A stretch of 64,000 nucleotides of DNA. It comes from JABDMH01 sp050298535 (GTDB lineage: Bacteria > Bacteroidota > Bacteroidia > Chitinophagales > Saprospiraceae). Within the stretch, counting starts at the first letter, position 1; each line of letters starts with the position of its first letter. Below the pieces are notes generated by a model that made no database searches, was not told where the DNA came from, and was given only the letters and a program-made list of their open reading frames with translations. Position numbers and translations under genes: made by a program. Of the stretch, positions 1 to 9,581 are shown piece by piece. The stretch lies in contig JBNKUI010000010.1 of assembly GCA_050298535.1 (NCBI GenBank), positions 1 through 64,000 on the forward strand, read 5' to 3'.

Positions 1-909
1 CCAACCGGACTGTCTATCAGCAATAATACGGGTAGTAGTGTCACCTTGCAATGGTCCTCTGCCGCAGGTGCTATTAATTATGAAGTGGAAATCGAAGATG
101 ACGAAAATACTCCGTTATTTAATCAAGAATTTCGTACGAGTGGATTGAGTCAGGAAGTTTCAGGTCTCACGCCGGGCGGTAGCTACAAATTCAAAGTAAA
201 ATCAGAGTGTAGTTCAGGATCGAGTGATCATTCTCCCTGGTTTTTCTTTACGGCCGGTGACGACGACTCCGGAGGTGCCGATGACGGCACGGGTGGATCC
301 GCTTGCGATATCCCGAATGAATTGCGAGTGATAAAAATTGCGGAAAACACGATAAGAATTGAGTGGAATGAAGTTTTTGGCGCGTTGCAATACGAGGTAG
401 AGATTGAGAATCTACAAACGGGAGCCTTTCACAATACATTCACGGCAGTTGCTAATTTTTTGGAAATAGGAGGAATACAGGAGAATGCGCAGTACAAAGT
501 GAAGGTTAAGGCAGAATGCTCCCTTGGATCGAGTGATCATACGCCTGACTATGTATTTGATTTGACTAGTCTTTCAAACAACGGACCAGGCTCTCTGGAG
601 ATATTGGGAAGTCAAGTAAAGAATATTGCTGGGTCGAAATCAGTCCGTCAAAAACCCATTGAAATTGACTTGAAAGTTTACCCCAATCCCAGTGTTGACT
701 ACGTTTACATTGAGTTTAACGAAGAGATTTCTTCAGAGGGCACCCTCATAATCTATGATAATTTAGGAAATGTAGTTTGGATGGAGAAGGTCTTCAGTAC
801 TGACAATATCATCAAGATTAACACACATAACTTACGTGGAGGATTATACTATGTAAGGTTCAGAGATGACCGCAAGGTAGGAAGTCGATTGATTGAGGTA
901 AGACGCTAA
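1..909 (+). CDS. Secreted fibronectin type III protein with T9SS type A sorting domain (5' truncated)
   Basis: The frame is open from base 1, so the gene starts left of the window and the TTG at 46 is not its start. The visible 302 residues hold two fibronectin type III-like domains (about 1-85 and 100-190), which share the pattern Y-K-x-K-V-K-x-E-C-S followed by GSSDH. They are separated by an Asp/Gly-rich linker. A C-terminal sorting domain begins at VYPNPS (residue 226), passes through a GxLIIYDNLGN segment and ends in basic residues. In this family that domain directs export through the type IX system and attachment to the cell surface. The passenger activity lies upstream and cannot be seen. 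A strong hairpin terminator follows the stop codon. Confidence 0.9.
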   Translation, partial: PTGLSISNNTGSSVTLQWSSAAGAINYEVEIEDDENTPLFNQEFRTSGLSQEVSGLTPGGSYKFKVKSECSSGSSDHSPWFFFTAGDDDSGGADDGTGGSACDIPNELRVIKIAENTIRIEWNEVFGALQYEVEIENLQTGAFHNTFTAVANFLEIGGIQENAQYKVKVKAECSLGSSDHTPDYVFDLTSLSNNGPGSLEILGSQVKNIAGSKSVRQKPIEIDLKVYPNPSVDYVYIEFNEEISSEGTLIIYDNLGNVVWMEKVFSTDNIIKINTHNLRGGLYYVRFRDDRKVGSRLIEVRR

Positions 910-934
910 TAGAATTTCGGACGGATGAAAGGAA

Positions 935-966
935 AAGCCAACTCCAAAAATGAGTTGGCTTTTTTA
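935..966 (+). terminator. Rho-independent terminator after the FN3/T9SS gene
   Basis: A perfect 10-bp stem (935-944 with 952-961) has a 7-base loop and runs into a T tract. It sits about 25 bases after the stop codon at 909. Confidence 0.85.
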
Positions 967-1011
967 CGTTGACTCTTTAAAGAGGTTAGAAATGTTTAAC
1001 TTTCAATCCTT

Positions 1012-4000
1012 ATGAGAAGGCAAACTTTAAAGTGGATTCTGTCCGCATTTTCCATCGTGCTATTGACAGCGTGTGAGAGTACCCCTGATATTCAGTCTCT
1101 TGATCTGAAAGTAGGTGAAGGAGATCATGTGGTTCTGATCGGAAATAATCTTTGTTCAAGGATGATGTTATTCGGTCATTTCGAGACACAGATGCATCAA
1201 CATTATCCAGACTACAATCTATTTATTAGAAATATGTGCGATGGTGGTAATACACCTGGTTTTCGACCGCATTCTGGCCGGGAGTCCCCATGGGCCTTTC
1301 CGGGTGCCGAGGTGTTCCAAACGGAACTAGCCAATAACTCGGGAAGCGTGGGGCACTTTGAGAGCCCTGATGAATGGCTAGGTCGTTTACGACCAGATAT
1401 TTTACTCGCCTTTTTTGGATTTAGCACCTCCTTTAATGGTCCTGAAGGTGTAGAAACCTATAAAAATGAGCTAAGGGCCTTTGTAGATCATTCGCTAAGT
1501 CAGGATTACAGTGACAGTGAACTTCAGCTGGTGCTCATTTCGCCCACTGCAATCGAAGATATATCAGATCATGTAGATGTACCGGATGGTGTAGAGACCA
1601 ATAAAAATCTAGCCCTTTATCGTGATGCCATGCAGGAGGTGGCGAATGAGAAAGGGGTGAAATTTCTCGATGTTTTTGAGCCCAGTAAGACTTGGTATAG
1701 CAGTGAAAGTGAGGATCTCACCATAGATGGCCTACAGTTCAATGATCGTGGCTACCGATTATTCAGTGATTATCTGGTTGCTTCTATTTTTGGTGGTAAG
1801 CCCGAAAGTTCAGTGGCTGAGAGTACGATCCATGAGGCCGTCATGGAAAAGAACTGGTTTTGGCACAATGATTTTAAAATACCCAATGGCGTGCACGTCT
1901 TTGGGAGACGCTATGAACCCTTTGGACCTGCTAATTATCCGGACGAACTGATAAAGATCCGGGAGATGACAGCGATCCGTGATACGGCCATCTGGATGAC
2001 TGTGCAGGGTAAATCATATGATGTGGCTGTGGCGGATAGTAAAACCCACGTATTACCACCTGTGGAATCAAACTACGAACCATCAGAGAAGAACGGAGAT
2101 CCCGAATATCTCTATGGAGATGATGCTTTGAATTCCCTCGAAGTTCCTCCTGGTTATAAAATTGAATTATTCGCCTCAGAGAAGGAATTTGAAGACCTGG
2201 CCAATCCGGTCCAAATCTCTTTCGACAATCAGGGTAGATTGTGGGTGGCGGTTATGCCTACGTATCCTCATTATCGACCTGGTGATGCCAAACCCAACGA
2301 TAAGCTGATCATCCTAGAGGATACGGACGGGGATGGCAAGGCAGACAAGCAAACTACCTTCGCAGAAAATTTACATCTCCCCATAGGATTTGAAATCGCA
2401 CCCGAAGGTGTCTATCTATCTCAGGGGACCAATCTCGTCTTGCTCAAAGATCACGATAAGGATGACCACGTGGACGAGCAGATCGTCTTGCTGAGTGGTT
2501 TTGATGATCACGACACCCATCATGGTATCAGTGCTTATTGTGCCGATCCTTCTGGAGCTATTCTTATGGGTGAAGGCGTCTTTCTGCATAGTAATGTGGA
2601 GACGGCCTATGGCACCATCCGGGGCACCAATGGCGGCTTCTTTCGATATGATCCCAAACGGCATAAGTTGGAGCGTCATGCCCAGGTGTCAATCCCCAAT
2701 CCCTGGGGGATTGCTTTTGATGACTGGGGACAGCACTTTTTTGCAGAAACTAGCGGCCCGGATGTGCGCTGGATGATGCCAGGAACTGTAAAACCTCGGT
2801 ATGGAGTGTTTACTCATAAGGGGCCTAATCTCATAGAAGACGAACATCGTGTACGTCCCACATCAGGTCTGGAATTTATGAGCAGCCGTCACTTCCCTGA
2901 CGAGGTGCAGGGTGACCTCATGATAAATAATACCATTGGTTTTCTGGGCACCAAACAACACAAAGTGTCCGATGACGGTACAGGATTTACGACTTCCCAT
3001 CGACAGGATCTGGTGAAAGGTGATGATAAGAATTTTCGACCAGTGGACATGGAGATCGCACCCGATGGATCCTTGTACTTGATTGATTGGCACAATGTGC
3101 TGATAGGACATATGCAACATAATGCCCGGGATCCATATCGTGATCACGTGCACGGTCGGGTGTATCGAGTGACGTATCCATCACGTCCCCTGGTACAACC
3201 TGCATTCATTCATGAGGCACCTATCGATACGTTACTGGAAAATTTAAAGTTGCCTGAATACCGAACCCGATATCGTACCCGTCGTGAATTAAGAGGTCGA
3301 CCTGCTGGTGAGGTGTTAACCAGGATTCAATCCTGGGTTTCCAGATTAGATAAGGAAGAGCCTAATTACGAGCATCACCTGGTCGAAGCACTCTGGGTCA
3401 CCTGGGGGTTGAATGATGTTGACGAGTCACTCGTTCGTCAGGTTCTTGACGCAGAGAATTTCAGGGCTCGGGCAGCCGCAGTACGGGTCATTCGCTATGC
3501 CGGAGATCAAATTCCTAACTCACTGGAATTGCTTAAGAAAGCAGCGGCTGATGAACATGGACGGGTGCGTCTTGAAGCTATTGTGGCCGCATCCTGGTTA
3601 GGTCAGGAGGCAGGCCTTTCTATATTGGACGTCGCCAAGGACCATCCCCTGGATGATTGGATGTTATATGCCTATAATACATCCTATGCACACTTAAATG
3701 GTCGGTCTGTTGACGATGAACCAGAAGAAGAGTTGGATACGGATTTGACGGGTAATGATCTTGCCTTATTCATAAAAGGAAAGGAAATTTATTCTCGTGA
3801 GGGATTCTGTATGACCTGTCACCAGGCGGATGGTAAAGGACTCGTCAATAGTGGTTTTCCTCCGTTGGCTGGCACTAAATGGGTGCTGGAAGGTGAAGAT
3901 CGATTGATTAAGATTGTATTGAAGGGATTGTATGGTCCCATCGAAGTCCTGGGTAAAGAATATCCCGGACAAGTACCCATGACCCCGTATGAGGGCATGT

Positions 4001-4173
4001 TGAATGATGAAGAAATAGCCGCTGTGCTTACCTACGTACGCAATGCATTTGGCAATAAGGCAGATCCGGTATCATCTGCTAGCGTGGCCAAAGTTCGCTC
4101 GGAGATTCAGTCCAGGGACGGTTTTTATAATCCACAGGAGTTGTTGCAGGAGCATCCACATATGGTGCAGTAG
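1012..4173 (+). CDS. Lipoprotein with SGNH-like domain, membrane-bound dehydrogenase-type beta-propeller, HEAT-like region and cytochrome c domain
   Basis: The 1053-residue product starts with a lipoprotein signal ending in LLTAC (Cys21), so it is probably anchored in a periplasm-facing membrane leaflet. Residues about 40-260 resemble the SGNH/GDSL hydrolase domain found in PVC-type haem proteins. The usual GDS block reads GNN (44-46) and the usual DxxH block reads DGLQ (239-242), so the nucleophile and the His are not in their usual places. Residues about 370-720 form the propeller of the putative membrane-bound dehydrogenase family, rich in DxDGDG-like turns. A HEAT-like helical part (about 740-890) follows. 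A class I cytochrome c has CMTCH at 933-937 and a likely Met ligand at 990. The substrate is unknown; a periplasmic redox role is inferred. Confidence 0.85.
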   Translation: MRRQTLKWILSAFSIVLLTACESTPDIQSLDLKVGEGDHVVLIGNNLCSRMMLFGHFETQMHQHYPDYNLFIRNMCDGGNTPGFRPHSGRESPWAFPGAEVFQTELANNSGSVGHFESPDEWLGRLRPDILLAFFGFSTSFNGPEGVETYKNELRAFVDHSLSQDYSDSELQLVLISPTAIEDISDHVDVPDGVETNKNLALYRDAMQEVANEKGVKFLDVFEPSKTWYSSESEDLTIDGLQFNDRGYRLFSDYLVASIFGGKPESSVAESTIHEAVMEKNWFWHNDFKIPNGVHVFGRRYEPFGPANYPDELIKIREMTAIRDTAIWMTVQGKSYDVAVADSKTHVLPPVESNYEPSEKNGDPEYLYGDDALNSLEVPPGYKIELFASEKEFEDLANPVQISFDNQGRLWVAVMPTYPHYRPGDAKPNDKLIILEDTDGDGKADKQTTFAENLHLPIGFEIAPEGVYLSQGTNLVLLKDHDKDDHVDEQIVLLSGFDDHDTHHGISAYCADPSGAILMGEGVFLHSNVETAYGTIRGTNGGFFRYDPKRHKLERHAQVSIPNPWGIAFDDWGQHFFAETSGPDVRWMMPGTVKPRYGVFTHKGPNLIEDEHRVRPTSGLEFMSSRHFPDEVQGDLMINNTIGFLGTKQHKVSDDGTGFTTSHRQDLVKGDDKNFRPVDMEIAPDGSLYLIDWHNVLIGHMQHNARDPYRDHVHGRVYRVTYPSRPLVQPAFIHEAPIDTLLENLKLPEYRTRYRTRRELRGRPAGEVLTRIQSWVSRLDKEEPNYEHHLVEALWVTWGLNDVDESLVRQVLDAENFRARAAAVRVIRYAGDQIPNSLELLKKAAADEHGRVRLEAIVAASWLGQEAGLSILDVAKDHPLDDWMLYAYNTSYAHLNGRSVDDEPEEELDTDLTGNDLALFIKGKEIYSREGFCMTCHQADGKGLVNSGFPPLAGTKWVLEGEDRLIKIVLKGLYGPIEVLGKEYPGQVPMTPYEGMLNDEEIAAVLTYVRNAFGNKADPVSSASVAKVRSEIQSRDGFYNPQELLQEHPHMVQ

Positions 4174-4384
4174 CTTTTACTAATCGGCTACGCTTTGGGA
4201 TTGAGGAACAGCCTTAGCAGGCATGCTTGGTCTGAAGTAAGGTATTTGCCTCATTATCAATAAAGTACTATCGGTCGATTCATATCCTGCTTCTATACCA
4301 TGACAAGGTAGATCCATCTTATTTTAGAAACCATTCTATTTCAAAGATCTAATTTTAGATAAATTTTTTGGTCAAAAAACATAG

Positions 4385-7300
4385 ATGATGATACAACGAC
4401 TAATCTTCAGCGCGATGATTATTTGTACTCTGGTCTCGATCTCTAATAGTCAAACCATCGGCAAATTATTTCGCTTTCCGGATGTGTCCCAGACTCATAT
4501 TGCCTTTTCGTATGGAGGTGATATCTGGACGGTGGCAAAGGAAGGAGGTTTGGCTTCTAAACTTAGTTCGCCAAAAGGCTCGGAAATATCTCCCAAGTTT
4601 TCACCGGATGGCGAGCAAATCGCCTTCTCGGGAAACTATGACGGCAATGTCGATATCTATGTGATTCCTTCTCAGGGAGGAATTCCCACCCGGGTGACCC
4701 ATCACGGTATGCCGGATCGGATACAGGATTGGTATCCGGATGGTCAGCACCTATACTACACGAGTTCGATGCACAGCGAAAAGCAGCGATTTAGTCAGTT
4801 TTATAAGATATCCAGTGAAGGCGGCTTGCCGGACAAACTTCCTATGGCCTACGGTGAGTTTGGGTCACTTAGCCCGGATGCTAAAAAAATTGCTTTTACT
4901 GATAAATCCCGGATTTTCAGAAACTGGAAGCGGTACAAAGGGGGAATGGCTGCTGACATATTTGTTTTCGATCTCGAAACACTGGAAAGTGAAAACATCA
5001 CGATGCATGCGGCTAACGATGAAATACCCATGTGGCATGGTGAGTCGATTTATTACCTTTCGGATAAAGGCCCGGAACAGCGCTTTAATATTTGGCACTA
5101 CGACACAAAATCAAAGGAACATAGTCAGGTCACTGCATTTGCAGACTTCGATGTGCATACACCATCCATAGGGCCGAAGGAAATAGTTTTCGAGGCGGGT
5201 GGAAAAATTTATCTCCTCAATTTATCGGACCATCAGCATAAGGAAGTGGTAATTTCTGTGGGAAGTGATCTTGTCGCGATTAAGCCCCGGAAGGAATCCG
5301 TGGAAGATCACATGCAAAATATGGATATCTCTCCCGATGGTCAGCGTACTGTAGTGGAGGCAAGAGGTGAGTTATTTTCTCTGCCTGCCAAAAAAGGTGT
5401 GATCCGCAATTTGAGTCGGACCAGTGGTGTGGCGGAGCGATATCCTGCCTGGTCTCCCAATGGACGATATATTGCCTATTGGAGTGATCGAACGGGTGAA
5501 TATGAATTGACATTACGCGATCTAAAAGAAGGTAATAAAGAGAAGACTGTAACTAACCTCGGACCAGGATTTCGTTATAATTTGTACTGGTCTCCCGATA
5601 GTAAGCATGTAGCATTTGTCGATCAAACCATGACGATATATAGGGTCGATATTGAGACCGGTACACCTGAAAAAATCGATCAGGATATTTCACTGTTTGA
5701 GGGAGGACTTCGGGGGTTCGATGTGAGTTGGTCTCCGGATAGCCGGTGGATCGCTTACGATAAGAGTTTGGATAATGGAAACTCGGCAATTTTTATCTAC
5801 GACACGGAGTCAAAAGATGTACAACAAGCTACCTCGGGTTTTTATTCGGACATGTCACCCAGATTTGATCCCGAAGGCAAGTACTTGTATCTCACCACCA
5901 ATCGAGAATTCGAACCCATTTATTCTGATTTTGATAACACCTGGATTTATCCGAATGCCACTCAATTGGCGGTGATAACCTTGCGTAAAGATATTCCCTC
6001 TCCTCTCGCGCCGCAAAATGATACAGTTGCCATTGTAGTAGAAGAAGATGAAAGTGACGAAGGTTCTGAAGAAGAGGCAGAGGAAAAAGAGGACGAAACA
6101 GATAAGAAAGATGAAGAAGCCATCAAAATTGATTTTGATGGATTGGAGCGTCGTCTTATTGTGTTGCCACCCCATGCGGGCAATATGGGAAATTTAACGG
6201 CGGCATCTGATAAGATTATTTTTCATCGATATCCTAATAGTGGATCGGAAGGTGAGGAAAATGCTGTCATGTATTTTGATCTCAAAGAACAAAAGGAGGA
6301 AACCATCATTAAGGACGTGAGAGGATATGCGGTATCGGCCGATGGCAAAAAAATGCTGGTAATCAAAAGTGGTCAATCGGGTATCATTGACGTGGCTAAG
6401 GACCAATCGATAGAAGATGCTTTGTCTTTGACTGAGATGCAGATGACCGTGAATCCGAGAGAAGAGTGGAAACAAATATTTAATGATGCTTGGCGATTCG
6501 AACGAGACTTCTTCTATGATAAATCAATGCACGGTGTTGACTGGGTAGGTTTGAAAGAACACTATGGTCAGCTGATTGATCACTGTATGAATCGCGATGA
6601 TGTAAATTTTGTCATTGGCGAATTAATCGGTGAATTAAATGCCTCACATACCTATCGCAGAGGAGGCGATCTGGAAACACCGGAAAGCAAAAGTGTAGGA
6701 TATCTGGGAGTTGATTGGGAGAAGGAAGACGGCCATTTTAAAATAAAGAAAATAGTTAGAGGAGCTGAATGGGATAATGAGGTTCGATCGGCTTTGGATA
6801 TGCCCGGTGTAGATGTTAAGGAAGGTGATTTCGTGCTTGCCGTGAATGGTGTTCCCTTAAATGAATACACCGACCCCTGGGGAGCCTTTGAAGGCCTATC
6901 CGGAAAAACGGTTGAATTGACGATTAATGATAAACCATCTTTTGAGGGGGCACGTATGCAAATCGTTGAGACGATGCCATCTGAAACCCGTTTGCGTCAT
7001 CTGGCCTGGATTGAGAAGAACCGCAAAGAGGTAGATGAAGCATCGGGTGGTAAGATTGGTTATATCTATGTGCCCAGCACAGGCATTGATGGGCAGAGAG
7101 AATTATCCCGTCAATTCTATGGTCAGTGGAACAAGGAGGGATTGATTATTGACGAACGCTTTAACAATGGTGGACAAATACCGGATCGATTTATTGAATT
7201 ACTCAATCGTAAGCCCCTGGCCTACTGGTCCGTGCGTGACGGTAAGAATTGGCAATGGCCACCTGTAGCAAATTTTGGATCGATGGTTATGCTGGCTAAT

Positions 7301-7651
7301 GGTTGGAGCGGCAGTGGCGGAGACGCATTTCCCGACTATTTCCAGAAGGCGGGCCTGGGCCCCGTCATTGGTACACGTACATGGGGCGGTCTGATCGGAA
7401 TTTCCGGCTCCCCAAGTCTTATCGACGGTGGTTCAGTTACTGTACCCACTTTCCGAATGTATAATCCTGATGGGACGTGGTTTAAAGAAGGATATGGTGT
7501 GGAACCAGATATCGAAGTGCCGGAAGATCCCACAGAATTATCGAAGGGAAATGATACGCAACTAAAGGCTGCCATCAAGCAGGTGATGGAGAGTATAAAG
7601 AAGAAAGGGCCGATACATCCGACACCACCCGGGAAGGAAAAACGGACGTAG
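4385..7651 (+). CDS. Tricorn-type protease: TolB/WD40-like propellers, PDZ and S41 peptidase domains
   Basis: The product has 1088 residues with a Sec signal peptide ending near SNSQ. Two propeller regions (about 25-330 and 340-550) contain many SPDG/WSPD blade motifs. A highly acidic Glu/Asp linker lies at about 552-580. The C-terminal half has the tricorn helical domain from about 690, a PDZ domain (about 770-860) and an S41 peptidase domain. Candidate catalytic residues are His755 (in ASHTYRRGGD) and Ser975 (in NGWSGSGGD). The role inferred from the family is degradation of peptides fed through the propeller, here in the periplasm. ATG codons at 4385 and 4388 are both possible starts. It stands alone on the + strand. 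Confidence 0.9.
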   Translation: MMIQRLIFSAMIICTLVSISNSQTIGKLFRFPDVSQTHIAFSYGGDIWTVAKEGGLASKLSSPKGSEISPKFSPDGEQIAFSGNYDGNVDIYVIPSQGGIPTRVTHHGMPDRIQDWYPDGQHLYYTSSMHSEKQRFSQFYKISSEGGLPDKLPMAYGEFGSLSPDAKKIAFTDKSRIFRNWKRYKGGMAADIFVFDLETLESENITMHAANDEIPMWHGESIYYLSDKGPEQRFNIWHYDTKSKEHSQVTAFADFDVHTPSIGPKEIVFEAGGKIYLLNLSDHQHKEVVISVGSDLVAIKPRKESVEDHMQNMDISPDGQRTVVEARGELFSLPAKKGVIRNLSRTSGVAERYPAWSPNGRYIAYWSDRTGEYELTLRDLKEGNKEKTVTNLGPGFRYNLYWSPDSKHVAFVDQTMTIYRVDIETGTPEKIDQDISLFEGGLRGFDVSWSPDSRWIAYDKSLDNGNSAIFIYDTESKDVQQATSGFYSDMSPRFDPEGKYLYLTTNREFEPIYSDFDNTWIYPNATQLAVITLRKDIPSPLAPQNDTVAIVVEEDESDEGSEEEAEEKEDETDKKDEEAIKIDFDGLERRLIVLPPHAGNMGNLTAASDKIIFHRYPNSGSEGEENAVMYFDLKEQKEETIIKDVRGYAVSADGKKMLVIKSGQSGIIDVAKDQSIEDALSLTEMQMTVNPREEWKQIFNDAWRFERDFFYDKSMHGVDWVGLKEHYGQLIDHCMNRDDVNFVIGELIGELNASHTYRRGGDLETPESKSVGYLGVDWEKEDGHFKIKKIVRGAEWDNEVRSALDMPGVDVKEGDFVLAVNGVPLNEYTDPWGAFEGLSGKTVELTINDKPSFEGARMQIVETMPSETRLRHLAWIEKNRKEVDEASGGKIGYIYVPSTGIDGQRELSRQFYGQWNKEGLIIDERFNNGGQIPDRFIELLNRKPLAYWSVRDGKNWQWPPVANFGSMVMLANGWSGSGGDAFPDYFQKAGLGPVIGTRTWGGLIGISGSPSLIDGGSVTVPTFRMYNPDGTWFKEGYGVEPDIEVPEDPTELSKGNDTQLKAAIKQVMESIKKKGPIHPTPPGKEKRT

Positions 7652-7675
7652 TTGAAATGAAGATTATCAAATAAG

Positions 7676-7694
7676 GGGGAGGAGCCTCCTCCCC
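7676..7694 (+). terminator. Terminator-like GC-rich hairpin after the tricorn-type gene
   Basis: A perfect 8-bp stem (GGGGAGGA/TCCTCCCC) with a 3-base loop lies about 25 bases after the stop codon. There is no T run on the + side, so termination is inferred from position and stability only. Confidence 0.45.
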
Positions 7695-8207
7695 TATCTA
7701 TAGTAAAAGTTCAGAACCTTATGGATCTCTAATAAGGTTTAAATGAGGATTACATCAAAAAATTGATGTATACACGTAAGCCTTTCGCATTTGAATTAGC
7801 TTCCCCTCTTTCGGATTTCATCCGGGACAGTAATTGGATTATGTCTCAATTACTTCGTCTGAACCAGCATTTGAATATTTCACGCACTGTTATTCAAAGT
7901 ACCCTGTATTGACTTTGACTGTTTCTTAATAACCCAATTTTAGACAAGCACGGGTTCATGTAACGATTTTACCATGATCTGAAACATGGGTGCTACAAAT
8001 CAGCTTCATATTCTCCTAGATTGGATACATCATTTGGTGTCTGAGGACCCATATTGGCTCCTGATACTAGGAGACTGGCCAATGGATGTCAATATGCCAA
8101 AGAAGTGATCTTGACTTCCCTTAAATATTCATCAAAATAATGAGCATAGTATTCATTTGATATTCTATAAATAATTCATTCCATTCATTCAATTCAAATA
8201 CCAGATC
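7695..8207. other. Intergenic region without a recognisable gene
   Basis: About 510 AT-rich bases between the hairpin and the acyltransferase gene. No open frame with coding character, no tRNA-like fold and no TAnnTTTG promoter box was seen. Confidence 0.6.
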
Positions 8208-9401
8208 ATGAAATCCCCATCCTATATTCCATCTTTGACGCCTCTCCGTGGCATTGCTGCGATTCTGGTCCTGATATTTCATTTTCATTTATTGGCAATG
8301 CCTCTTCAGGACACGGAGAAATATCATTTCATGGGAAAGTGGTATTTGATGGTGGACCTGTTTTTTGTTTTGAGCGGGTTTATTCTATATCATGTCTATG
8401 GGAGTTATTTTAAGGACGGCTGGAATAAAGTGCATTTTAGCAGGTATATCAGAGCCCGACTTGCGCGAATCTATCCTTTGCACTTGTTTACGCTTCTCTA
8501 TGCCATAGGCCTTTATTTCTTCATTGATTCCTATGGGGTAGAATGGGCTCCCATCGAAAAAGAAATCTTTAATCTATCTGCTATACCAACCAGCCTCCTC
8601 CTGATCGATGCCTGGGGTATGCATCCGGAAGCTACCTGGAATACACCCAGTTGGTCCATTAGTGTAGAGTGGTTTGTTTACTTACTATTTCCGTTATTGG
8701 TCATTCCATTCTTACGCAAGGACCGGAAGCTAATTTATGCACTCGTTATTGTAGCGCTTGTAGGATTTCTTTTGATCATGTTTTGGCTCGGTCCATTGAA
8801 CTATTATGTACGAGCAACTTATCTTGGTGAGTTCGCCACAGGTCCTCCAAGTCCCATGCATATTGGGGTGATTACTGGACCGGCTCTACTGCGGGGATTG
8901 TCAGGTTTTATTGTTGGGATGATATCTTATCATGGATACCAGGCGGGTTGGGGTAAGCGCTGGCTACAAAATGGATATATTTGGATCGGGTTCTGGATCT
9001 TGTTATTCCTGAGTTGGAACGCCCAGATATTACCCGACATGGTAGCCGTCTGTCTTTTTGGACTACTCATTCTTTCCACAGCCTACGCTACGGGTTGGAT
9101 AAAGTCTTTCCTTAATAACCGAGTAATGACATACCTGGGCGATATTTCATATTCTATTTATATGGTGCACATGCTGATTTTATTTACGTTTCTGGGACTC
9201 CAGAAATTAGATCCGGTACCTAGCTCTGCTGAGCAAGTGCTTCCAGACTTTGGTGTTAGATGGGTGATGGTTCTTGTGTTTCTGTTAATAAGTCTTGTAA
9301 TTGCTACAGCTACTTACTTTGGCATTGAAAAGCCTGCCAGGTCATATCTGAGGCGTCGATCTGAGAAATCGATTGAGGTACTTCAGGAGATGAACACATG
9401 A
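8208..9401 (+). CDS. Acyltransferase family 3 membrane protein (OafA/YrhL-like)
   Basis: The 397-residue protein begins with the family signature SLTPLRGIAAILVLIFHFH, which contains the conserved R and H of the active region, followed by DLFFVLSGFIL. About ten hydrophobic helices span the length and the tail is basic. Members of this family O-acetylate or otherwise acylate surface polysaccharides and lipids from the inner membrane. The acceptor cannot be told from the context because no glycan cluster is adjacent. The ATG at 8208 is well placed just before the signature. The gene is monocistronic in appearance. Confidence 0.93.
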   Translation: MKSPSYIPSLTPLRGIAAILVLIFHFHLLAMPLQDTEKYHFMGKWYLMVDLFFVLSGFILYHVYGSYFKDGWNKVHFSRYIRARLARIYPLHLFTLLYAIGLYFFIDSYGVEWAPIEKEIFNLSAIPTSLLLIDAWGMHPEATWNTPSWSISVEWFVYLLFPLLVIPFLRKDRKLIYALVIVALVGFLLIMFWLGPLNYYVRATYLGEFATGPPSPMHIGVITGPALLRGLSGFIVGMISYHGYQAGWGKRWLQNGYIWIGFWILLFLSWNAQILPDMVAVCLFGLLILSTAYATGWIKSFLNNRVMTYLGDISYSIYMVHMLILFTFLGLQKLDPVPSSAEQVLPDFGVRWVMVLVFLLISLVIATATYFGIEKPARSYLRRRSEKSIEVLQEMNT

Positions 9402-9581
9402 TCTTTGATAGATAGTCTCGCTGAGATAATTGTACTGGCGATCTATGCAATTTGAAACAATACTGCCATAATATGTAACAATTGTTCCTGCCACCCCTCA
9501 CCTGAATAACTTAAATTGTTTTAAACCAATCCATCGACTCCCTTGACTGGCTATCGTAATCCACTAGAATTTCGAAACATC

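Noticed and set aside
248..439. - strand frame inside the FN3/T9SS gene
   Set aside because: It is a shadow of the confirmed + strand reading frame with no protein-like features of its own.
9543..9581. TTG 9543 as start of the hybrid kinase
   Set aside because: It would place 13 polar residues before a good signal peptide; ATG 9582 fits the signal peptide better.
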